A stretch of DNA of 64,000 nt from positions 61,949,501 through 62,013,500 of the forward strand of contig CP136896.1 of assembly GCA_034359265.1 (NCBI GenBank), read 5' to 3'. This document shows, piece after piece, positions 35,555 to 45,900 of this stretch; within the stretch, counting starts at the first letter, position 1, and every line of letters starts with the position of its first letter. The notes under the pieces are model-generated. The model searched no databases. It was given only the letters and a program-made list of their open reading frames with translations, and was not told the origin of the DNA. Origin of the DNA: Canna indica (lineage: Eukaryota; Streptophyta; Magnoliopsida; Zingiberales; Cannaceae). A program made the translations under genes and the position numbers.

Positions 35555-35775
35555 AGCAACGGCTCACTCACCCGTTAGAATGCCGTTGCTGATAAGTTAT
35601 CATCAGCAACGGCTCACTTGTCTGTTAGAAAACTGTTGCCGATAATTAACATCATCAGCAACGGCTCGCATGTCCGTTAGAAAGCCGTTGCAGATACAAC
35701 ATATCTGCAACGGCGTGAGCGGCCGTAAGAATGTCGTTGCAAATAGCAACGGCTTGAACAGCCGTTGCTGAAGAC
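35555..35775. repeat. right subterminal CAACGGC array of CACTA
   Basis: Units ATCAGCAACGGCTC...CCGTTAGAA...GCCGTTGC repeat about four times at roughly 60 bases spacing, matching the left array in motif. Confidence 0.78.
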
Positions 35776-35951
35776 CCAATTTCTAGTAGTGTATATTAAA
35801 CTGTTATTATGGTTCTAGATGTATATTATCCAACTAAACATTCAAAACATCAATGACAAAACATCTAGATGTATATTAATAGCATCAATGACAAAACATT
35901 CAAATATATTAAACATTCAAGTTATTATGGTGCCTCCCCTCGTGGCCTTCG

Positions 35952-36956
35952 ATTTGATTAATCGTCGTGTTCATTTAATTCCAACGACGCGTATGTCCGG
36001 AATGCGCTTCAACGTCACACTTTCTAAATTTAACACCTGTACATCAATTGCCAATTGGATTTGCTCTTCCAATCACAACACGGGTAGGTATGGTAGGTAG
36101 AAATTTTAAGAGTTAACACTTACCAAGTGACGCGAAGGAGGAGCCGAGGAGATCGGCAGCATTCGTCAAATACACTGAAAAGCAAAGAAAAAAGAGATTT
36201 ACTGCCCCTTACCGACATTGACGCATCTCGCTTCTCTCCATATCCTCTCACCGGATCTCGTTGCTTCTCACCGCCCCTTGATGCCCCACATATCGTTGCC
36301 CGGCGTATCTCGCCATCGAGACAAGCTCTTTTGGGTACTCTCGCGCCCCTTCATAATTTTTTAGCAGTTCTGAAAGGTGTTGTAGCATTCTTTTAATTGA
36401 TCTCCCTCTCCAAATTGAATGCTTTCCTCTTGGTTTTGTCATAAAGACATGCAGATCATTAGATGATTAATCTTTGAGGGTAGAGTAAGATGTTACAAAC
36501 ATATTGCTTTCAATTACTTTATCTGAACTTTCGGGATCTATCAAGTTTAGGATAAACTTTTTTCATTTTAAAAGAAGTATGATACAAGTTTTATACCAAT
36601 TATATTTTGATATAAAATTTAATTTGAACCGAATTAAATATTAGTTTTTGTCAGAATCATTTGGCATGATAATCTTATTTAAAAGCTTGCAATTTGTCAT
36701 TTTGATTAATTTTTTTGTTACACTACGATGGATTGGTATCATGAAATGATTATATATTGTGTATCTTTTATTTATTTGTTTAAATATTCATTTAAAAGCT
36801 CGTTTACTTGTTCGTTTAATGACTTGTTTACTTGTTTATGTTCATTTAAAAACCCATTTACATGTGTTAAAGGCTCAACCCTATCCTTCTCCACCTTTGA
36901 CCGACATCGCCTACTCGTCTCATTTGAGCTTGGAGATCGGATTTTAGGGGTCTAAC
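35952..36956 (+). other. left flank of duplicate 2, matches 9776-10818
   Basis: Homology to the BAP31 upstream region starts at TTTGATTAATCG, about 160 bases after the CACTA element. The CT-rich leader repeats are contracted. No independent gene. Confidence 0.65.
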
Positions 36957-39562
36957 ATGATAAACCCCATGATTTAGATTGTGTTCCTAGGGCTTTCGGC
37001 CGAGGTGATCGTGGTGGTTGCGCTGCTCTTCAAGACGCCTTTTCGTAAGTTGGTCATCCTCGGCCTTGATCGCCTCTAGCGTGGTCGTGGCCCCAACATG
37101 GTGAAGGTCGTCACTTGCATTATGGTGGCCTTCCTCTCCTCCAGCCTCTATAGCACGACCGAGATTCGTAGCCGCTCGGAGAAAGCTGGCGCCCTCACCC
37201 CCGTCGACTAGGTCCTCATGAATGATTACCTGCTTGGAGCTTCTCTCATGGGTACCCCACTCTGCGATCTTAATATTTCTCATTTCTGTTTGATGAACTT
37301 GTTTGATTATTCGTGAAAAAAATTGTTATTTTGCCAATTGTTACTTTTTCGACTCAAAATTAGACAAGAAAGAAAAAGAAAATAGAAGTAAATGGAAATT
37401 TTGATGTCAATCCTCAGTTTTGATCTTTTTTCTTGGAAAATTATAACATTGTGGTTCTTCTTTAGAATTTTGTATATGATGTTAATCATCAAGATCTAAT
37501 CAAAATTTACAAATTGAACATTGGATATGTGAAGTTGACCACTTATATATATGTTAGTGTTCAAATAGGATCAAATTATATGCTAGCTTGTAATGAATTC
37601 CATATAAAGTAACAACTAGCAAGTTGAAAAAAAAGTGTTGTTGATTAATTTAGTTGTAAGTGCTTTTGCTGTGGTAGCGAAGGCCTTGGGTTGAGTTCTC
37701 CCTTCACCACTGGGAAAAAGTTTGAAGAGGGTGAGGTGGGAGAAGTGCGAAAGATGAAATTAATGATGCAATATGGGAGATGGAACAATGAGGGAGAGTT
37801 AGATGCATAGTGAAGGGTAATTACCTAAATATATCATGAACTATGTACTTTGTCTCATTTGTAGTCAATTTCAAAATATTACCAAATTATATTTCAAACT
37901 TTGACATTTGTCTCAATTACATCCTCTCGTCAACTCTCCTTTAGCAGCACCGTTAAGATGATGATGTGGCACTCTAACGTAGATTAAAATAATATTTTTT
38001 ATTTTAAAAAAATATAAAAAAAATATTTTATATTAAAAATCACTTCATATTCACTCTCGACATGGCTCGGAGTAATTCTTTAATATGAAATAAAAAATAT
38101 TATTTTATATTATTTAATAAAAAATAAAGTAAATTTATATATTTTTTTAAATAAAAAATATTATTTTAATCTACGTCAAACTGCCACATCATCGTCTTAA
38201 CGGTGCTGCTGACGGAGAGTTGATGAGAGGATATAATTGAGACAAATGTCAAAGTTCGGGATACAATTTGGTAATATTTTGGAATTGACCACAAATAAGA
38301 TAAAGTGTATAGTTCATGATATATTTAGGTAATTACCCAAGTTTCATTGATTTGGCTATTAAATTTTTGTTGATACAAGTGACATTGGGAGTGACATATC
38401 ATGCAATGTTAGTAATCAAATATGAGATAGATGTTAGAGAGACGTCTTCACCATTACTGCGGAATAGTGGTCAAGAATTGATCCTATATTAGAAAATGAG
38501 TGGGAGCAAATGGCAAATGGTGAAAGTTGAGAAATGAGACACCTCATGCTTAGCTTGATTAAAACTGATTGACGCTTGTGATTAGTGATTACATCTTTTT
38601 AATATGATCAAGCATCTAGTAGCTTCTTCATCATTTTCAATTCAAAATAAGGTGGCGGACTTAAGCATGAGTCGTTGATTAAGCATTGTCGTATTTTGTT
38701 TTAGTTTTTTGGAGATATCTATGCCAAACCCCTGCAAGTAGACTTCGTATAACCTGCATTGTTAATCAATAGTCATAATTTCGTTGAGTGGACCTAACAA
38801 TTATATCCTTAATTGTATTTAATATGATTATTCTTTTTATGAATATAGAGCAACTATCATATTTTTCTATCAAGATATGATTTTATAATATGATATGATG
38901 ACTAGAATTTTAAGGAAATATAAATTGAATGATAGGAAGACGAGTAAAAACTATTTCATATTAGTTTTTATTGGGGGACAACAAAAAGATGAATAGAAGA
39001 TGGGATGAAAATATAGGAGGGATGAATAGAAGATGGGATGAAAATATAGGAGGCATGGGGGATTCATCATTTAGGAATGATACAGTTGTTCCAGAACCCT
39101 CAGAGATAAGCAGATGTTGTTGTTTCTTTTTCTACTATATGTAATCTATGTCATTAGTGTATAAATTAGCATTTCCTATTGAGTTTAAAAAGATATTTGT
39201 CCTTAATTATTTTTTGTTTTTACTTCACACGTGAAGAACTTTTTTCTATGTTTCAAATTGTAATCTCTTCCTAAAAGACTAAAGAAATTATATTATGTGA
39301 TGCTAAAGTTGCATTGCATGTTGCAGGCTATTCCCTTTTTCTTGCCCTAATAATTGATCATCTTCACCATTACGTCAGATTATTACATGCGCTAATAAAG
39401 AGCATGGAAGTTGTAAATGTCGAGCGTTGAGCTATTATAAAAGAAAGTGGAGATTTGATTTTTAAATATGTTCGTATTTTGGAGAACAACCAAAGTCTTC
39501 GGAACCCGTTATTGTCAATTGAGCAACCATTGTCACACCCAGAGAGTAAGAAAATTTCTTGA
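36957..39562 (+). pseudogene. BAP31: BAP31-like gene, dead second copy
   Basis: Exon 1 (36957 to about 37251) aligns with 10819-11113 but has stops at codon 7 (ATT TAG), in CTCTAGCGT (lysine codon AAG to TAG) and in GACTAGGTC (glutamine CAG to TAG). Exon 2 (39327-39562) keeps LIIDHLHHYVR and the SLRNP...EQPLSHPES end but lacks about 138 bases of the coiled-coil part. The intron is about 1 kb longer than in copy 1 owing to an insertion at about 37545-38575 that carries a foldback MITE. Confidence 0.92.
37815..38338. mobile_element. foldback MITE in intron of dead BAP31 copy
   Basis: Begins GGGTAATTACCTAAATATATC and ends GATATATTTAGGTAATTACCC; arms of about 190 bases pair closely (for example TAACGGTGCTGCT with AGCAGCACCGTTA), with an AT-rich centre. 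No ORF. TSD not identified. Confidence 0.75.
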
Positions 39563-39884
39563 TTAACTGATGTATGATTATTACATATGCTAAAACTAGT
39601 CATAGTTATGACAAATACTACTTATTGTGTTGAGTCATTTTGGTATATTGTTATATGGAAATAATCAACGAATACATTTTGTTTTATTGGATATCACAAG
39701 ATTTTTCTTAAATCTTTGTTATTTGTGGATTTTAGGCAGTGTATCAGTCGAGAAAAATTTCATATTATATTGAGGAAAACATAAACTACATCAAGTTTAC
39801 CCTTACAACAAAGTACTAAAAACACAAACTACATTCTCAATATCACAAGAAATTTGTTTTTCCCCAGCAACTCCTAATTTGATT

Positions 39885-40250
39885 ATTATTATTATTATTA
39901 TTAGATCGATAACCTCAATTTAAACTGCAATGCAATTTCTTAACATCTTAGGAGGTGTAAATTCTGAATTTCCATTGCCAATAGTACACATTTCTCTACC
40001 GGAATGTCTTCTAGTGGAAACTTCCTGTAATTGGTCTATAAATATGCCAAATTATAAGGATATATAGTTGGTGATATTTGTACCTTTGAACTCATGCACA
40101 TTGTAATGTCTCCTAGGTTTTGCCCGCAAACCTTCATCGTCATAATGGGCTAGCTGGAATCCTATGCCTAGATTATCAGCATAATTTTAGAAGCATCCTT
40201 TCTACAAATGGAATAGTGAGGCTGAAATTTAAGGTGGTAGTTTTTAACGT
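39885..40250 (+). pseudogene. DnaJ intron 10 remnant downstream of dead BAP31
   Basis: Matches 12840-13210 and 51990-52270 (TTAACATCTTAGGAGGTG, ATAATGGGCTAGCTGGAATC). Homology stops at about 40250; the exon 11 piece present in duplicate 1 is missing here. Confidence 0.75.
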
Positions 40251-40673
40251 TTATGTTATATATATATTTATTGATAAAAAAATGAATCATATTACAAGTA
40301 ATGCAATTTATATAAATAACCAAAATAATAATAAACTTAATAAAATAAGTTTATTTGAAATCCATTTTTAATATTTGGATTTTATGTAATAATAGCAAAA
40401 AATAATACTTTTTAATCATCAAATTTGAATATCAATTTTTTTAACACATGATTATATTATTATTATTTATAATGAGAAGAAAATATTAAAATTTAATATT
40501 TAAGTTTGATTCTATTTTCTATGTTTTTATATTAATGAAATAATTAAAACAATTGTGAATAATAAACATAATACAATAAGTTAAATTCAAATTCATTATA
40601 AATAATAGGGTTTGATGTAATAGCAATATCAATTTCCAAAGCAGTTTACTACTATACAAGGTGCGTAATTATT

Positions 40674-41271
40674 TGGATTCGAAAATTTAAAATTTTTAGC
40701 ACGCATAAGTAATTATAAAAAATAAAAATTGAAAATTAAGTAGACATAATTAATTGGATTCAAAATTTAGAAATTAAGCATACATAATTAATTACCAAAA
40801 TAAATAGTTATGTGAAAATAAAATATGAAAATCAAGGATACATAATCAATTGGATCCAAAAAAATTAAAAATTAAGTAGGGATAATTAATTACCAAAATA
40901 AAATGAAGGAAAAATAAAATACGAAAATTAAGCAGACATAATTAATTCCCAAATTAAAATAGAGGAGAAATAAAATTCAAAAATTAAGCAGACGTAATTA
41001 ATTGGATTCAGAAATGTGAAAAATTAAGCATATATAATTATTTACCAAAATAATTAATTATGGTAAAATAAAATTCAAAAATTAAGCCGACATAATTAAT
41101 TATATTCATAAATTTAAAAATTAAGCAAGAATAATTAATTGCCCAAATAATAATTATGGTAAAATAAAATTTGAAAATTAAGCAAACATAATTAATTTAA
41201 TTAAAAACTTTGAAAATTAAGTAGACATAATTAATTACTAAAATAAAATTTAAAAATTAAACAAACATAAT
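40674..41271. repeat. AT-rich minisatellite, about 95-bp unit, about six copies
   Basis: Units contain GGATTCAAAAATT...AATTAAGCAGACATAATTAATT and a middle ACCAAAATAA...GGTAAAATAAAAT. Each unit is itself two related halves. Copies diverge by point changes and small deletions. No coding capacity. Confidence 0.7.
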
Positions 41272-41386
41272 ATAAAATGGATGGAAAGTAGTAACATGTG
41301 GAAGTAATACCAGTCTACACAAAGAAGAGAAGGGGGAGGTAATTGAAGTGATGAATCCTAAAAGTTTTACACCTCCACGACCCAAC

Positions 41387-41730
41387 GACAGGAGATTAGA
41401 ATTGTCCGCGGAGGACATGGAAGAGGCAAGAGAGGGATTAGGGACATGACACACAAGGTTGAGAGGGATTATGGACTTGGGGTTTGAACAGACATCGCAA
41501 CCCTCTCCTGCATCTCCCTGTCCGAGCAAAGTCTGCTGAAGACAGGAGATTAGAATCGCTCGACATCATCATGGCACATCCACAGAGGATAGGGGGAGGC
41601 AAGAGAGAGATTAGAGACACAAGGTCGAGAGGGATTAGAGACTCGATGTCTAAACACACGTCCCAACCCTTGTTGCATCTCGCAGTTCGACGTCATGAGA
41701 TTAGAATCGCTCGATGGCAGCATAGCACCT
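41387..41730. repeat. direct repeat, 154-155 bp unit, two and a fraction copies
   Basis: GACAGGAGATTAGAAT starts units at 41387 and 41541, and a partial third (TGAGATTAGAATCGCTCG) at about 41696. ORFs reported on both strands here simply follow the repeat and the adjoining microsatellite. Confidence 0.65.
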
Positions 41731-41731
41731 C

Positions 41732-41757
41732 TGCGCGCGCGCGCGCACACACACACA

Positions 41758-41817
<60 letters not shown>
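41732..41817. repeat. compound microsatellite (GC)n(AC)n(AG)n
   Basis: GCGCGCGC, then about eight AC, then about 28 AG units. A short (GA)n also occurs at 41883-41899. Confidence 0.95.
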
Positions 41818-41820
<3 letters not shown>

Positions 41821-42249
41821 CCCGCGTGCGAATGGATCCCGATAAAGTGAAAGATAACAATCGAAAAGCGACAGGGGGCGATGAGAGAGAGAGAGAGAGA
41901 TTACCTAGATGATCGACAACGACAGGGGCAGCGAGCGAGAGCAACGAGACACCGAGTCATAAAAGAGAGCATCAAGTTTAGGTTATGTTTTCACGGCCAT
42001 TCTCTTCTTTTCTCTCGATGTCCTCCGCCCTCTCAATTGTGTATCTAGAACTTATAATTAATTAATAATATCTTCCATATTTGCGATAATTAAATTGACT
42101 ATATACATTAATTAGAATCGTCCATCAATCAATTAAGATTTTCATTAGGATCAATTCTAAAAATAAATAGATTAATTTAAAATTTGATTTTTAAATGAAG
42201 ATTACTTCAATATTTGTTTAAGTTCTTAATTTTTATTCCGTTTTTATTT

Positions 42250-42281
42250 ATTTTTCATGCAACGCGCGGGTGTTATACTAG
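42250..42281 (+). mobile_element. Helitron-like 3' terminus
   Basis: CATGCAACGCGCGGGTGTTA followed by TACTAG and then T resembles plant Helitron 3' ends (GC-rich hairpin relic, short spacer, CTAG, host T). It lies exactly where duplicate 2 regains homology with duplicate 1 (AGTTTACTAT... ), as if it closes an insertion that began near 40250. The left terminus was not identified and the hairpin is incomplete. Confidence 0.4.
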
Positions 42282-42962
42282 TTTACTATATAGTAAAATT
42301 GGTGGATAGCTCTTCATATCTTTATCTTTATCTTTATATATTAAATGATTTTTAATATTATAATAACTTTATATTTTCTTATTTGTTAAAAAATTTATTT
42401 TGAATTTTTATCATAAGAATTTTTACTTAGTTGAGAGTTTCATTTAAAAAGTGAACTCAATCCGTTATAGACTATATATTAGTCTATTAGTAAATATTAA
42501 ATATATAATTTATACTATTTATTTAACTTTGTTATTATTTTTTCCTTTCATATAATATATTTTTTATTACTATTATTATATATTAAATTTATTTTTTCCT
42601 AATTTTATTTTATTTTTGAGTATTTAATTTATTTAGCTTTTTTTTTAAAATCCATAACAACCGACTGGATTGTACATATATAATTATATGTTTTAACTTT
42701 CTTTTTTTCTTTTAACTATATTGTTTATTATTAATAATATATTCAAAATTTATTTTATTTTTACCTTACTTTACATTGACTTTTAAATTTTTGATTAAAA
42801 TTTTAATTTGATTAGAGATTTTATTTTTTTTAGAAAAATTGAAAACATTTAAATAGATTTGGGTTCAGTCGAATAGAAATGTAGATTTGGTTGGACTCCG
42901 GTTCGTCGAGATGCATGTAATCCACTTGATCGGACTCCTCGAGAAGCCCTCCATTCCCGGCC
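42282..42962. other. upstream flank of DnaJ copy 2
   Basis: AT-rich, matching about 15205-15789 with indels. The last 100 bases before the ATG (GACTCCGGTTCGTCGAGATG...) are conserved between copies and likely hold the 5' UTR. No TATA box singled out. Confidence 0.5.
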
Positions 42963-45900
42963 ATGGTGTCGCTGCTCCATGCCTTCTCCCCTAAACATTT
43001 GCTTCCTCCGGCACACCTCTCCTTCTCACTGCTTCCGCCGCCGCCCCGTAGGCTGCTATTGGACTCCCGTACTTCCACTTTCGTCGCGGGGTCTCTGCGT
43101 TTTGCCGGCGCGCGGTGCTACAACTCCCGATCGACCGCCCGCCGCCATGCGTGCGCCCCAATTAGCGCCAAGGCGGTGGACTACTACGGGACGCTCAACC
43201 TCAGCAGGGATGCCACCCTCAAGGAGATCAAGACCGCTTACAGGAACCTTGCTCGCAAGGTAACCCATTTCTAGTTCCGAAATATCCTATTTCGTTCTTT
43301 GCTGTTGCTTTTTTCTTCGGACATCATAATTCTTAAAAGTTGGTAGTTACTATAGGGCTTTAATGTTATAAAACCCTAGTCACTTTGGTTGAGTGGCTGT
43401 CTGGTAGAGTTCCAAAATTCTTATCAACTCAATAACTTTAACTAAACATAAACTCATTCCAGCATCACTCTTTAATGTTTGTCTGGTTACATGATCATCT
43501 TTCTGATACATCTTGTGCCTCATCAATTCTAAGTAAATATGTACTACCGATATATTTGCACTGACTCTTATAAGGTTGCGATTTTTTGTTCAATGCATTG
43601 ACGTTTTTTATTATATTTAGTATCATCCAGACATGAATAAGAGTCCTGGGGCAGAAGAAAAGTTCAAAGAAATCAGTGCTGCATATGAGGTACTCATTTT
43701 GCCTCCGAAATTATCATCCTTTGACCGCCGGTTTTGCTTTGAAAATATCTATAATATTTTATAGACTGCGGGTAAGTCATGAGTAATGAATGTAGTTACA
43801 ATTATATAATTTTATCATTTTACGTATGCCTTTTGATTAAATAAGTCAACTTAGTATGATGGAAAAATCATATTGTGATATTGCTAAAGTACAAACTGAG
43901 AAGTTCAACACTGCATGAAAAGTTTTAAATATCAAATGCAAAGTTCAAATATTTGGATGAGGGTCCTTTTTTTTAAAAAAAAAAAATTCACTGCCAGATT
44001 CAATTACCTTTGCATTCTCTTTTATTACATTGTGGTGATTAATCATTCTTATAGGTTCTATCAGATGAGGAAAAAAGATCTTTATATGATCGATATGGTG
44101 AAGCAGGTTTACAAGGAGAACTTGGACCAGATGTTGGTCCACAAGGAGTAAGAATATCTTTAATTCTTTTGAGCCCTGTTACTTCTGAATTTTGATCTAA
44201 GTTTATATCGTTTTGTAGAATTAAGTTGTAGTTATGGTTTAAGCAGCTGATTCCATGTTAGTATGTTACTAATGATTTGTAAAACAACCAGCTTATTGCC
44301 CATTTACAATTCTGTAGGTGGATCCTTTTGAAGTTTTTAATGCATTCTTTGGAAACTCAAGTGGACTTTTTGGAGGTGAGATAGATCCTGGAGGATTTAA
44401 CATCAACTCAAAATTCAGTCGCAACCAAGGACTTGATATTCGGTACTTAACCTGCTTATTATCTTTCATCATTTCCAGTTTTGGAACTTCCAAGTCCAGT
44501 CTAGAAGAAAATCTAAAATGCTTCATTTCAACAGTCTCACTTAGTGTGTTCATATTGTTTTGTTTATTTCCGTGTTATAAGTTATAACTTCTTGAAAGAT
44601 GCATGTTCACGCTCAAGATGGCATTCTTTTTCTTGCAAATTTAATGAAATTAAAAAAATGTAGATGTGTTAAACTTTTCTTGCCAACTAGAAACTTTTTC
44701 TTGGCAACTAGAAAAAGATGATCCCAGATTCCCAGTGCATGAGGCTCGAGGCTCCTGCCAATATGGGGTTTGGAGAAGGACAATGTACTGAATCTTACCA
44801 TCACATAGGAAAGAGATTTTTTGATAACTAACATGCAACTATTCAAACTTCTTTGAACTTTCTAAATGTAACCTTACATAGAAAATAGGTTGTTTTCTTG
44901 GCAACTAACATGCGAGCATGGTTTTAAATACCGTACCGCTCGGTACGGTTGGTATTTACTGGTTTTTTGAAAATCCGGTATACGAGATACCCGGTATTGG
45001 GTGGTACCGGGTATCTCGGGTAATACCGCCCAGTATGGGCAGTATTTATCAAATACCGTCCATACCGGACGGTATTTGATGTCATACCGGGCGATACCGC
45101 CCGGTATTACGCAACGGCTCTTTTTAAGAGCTGTTGCTACAGTGGTCGACAATGCCCCAAATGACTATATAGCCATTTGGGGCCGGATTTAAGGCTGTTT
45201 AGGGTCTATATAAATTCTTGATCAATTATTATCTTTAACCGCAAAAACAAAAAACAAAAAATAATTTTTTTTTCACGGGCTGGTATGCCTTTTTTGTACT
45301 GGCCCGTACTTTGTGTCAGTACAGTACGGTACATACCGGTACCGGTATTTTAAACCATGCATGCGAGTATTCAAACTCTGTAACTGTACTTTTAAATTTA
45401 GTTTTTTTAAGATACTTTTTTGATAATAAACTGGTTTCTTGAAGCTAAACACATTCCTAAATTTTCCTGGAGAGAGACATCTGTTTAAAATCAGCTTTTA
45501 TACTTCTTTGAGTTTTTGTTATCCATAGATAATGCTTTTAACCTTGTGGCTTTTTGCTGTCAGATGTGATCTGACTTTGAGCTTTGAAGAATCAGTATTT
45601 GGAAGCCAGCAGGTAGTAAATGTTTCCTGTCATGAGACTTGTGACAAGTGCAATGGCACCGGTGCAAAATCTAGCAGTTGCGTAAAGACTTGTAAAGAAT
45701 GTGGAGGTAGAGGTGGTGTGATGAATTCCCAGAGAACGCCATTTGGAATAGTGTCTCAGGTGAAGCAAAAATGTCCCTTAAACATAACTTTTGATGCCTG
45801 AGACTGTAAACAGTACCATCATTGTTTCTCTTACTTTAATCTCAAGTTGCTTGTCTTAATCTAACCCAAATTAAGGCTTTCTTTTAGGTTAAGATCATTT

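Larger units (their letters stand above)
32409..35791 (-). mobile_element. CACTA (En/Spm) transposon, 3383 bp
   Basis: Left end CACTACTATTGG, right end (reverse complement) CACTACTAGAAATTGG; the left terminus appears to have lost GAAA. TSD TAT is exact (32406-32408, 35792-35794). Both ends carry arrays of CAACGGC/GCCGTTG. The interior has a minus-strand Transposase_24-like coding region but no DDE transposase (TNPD), so it is probably mobilised in trans, if at all. Confidence 0.88.

Noticed and set aside
41484..41944. ORFs with Arg-Glu or Leu-Ser runs
   Set aside because: Direct translation of the (AG)n microsatellite.
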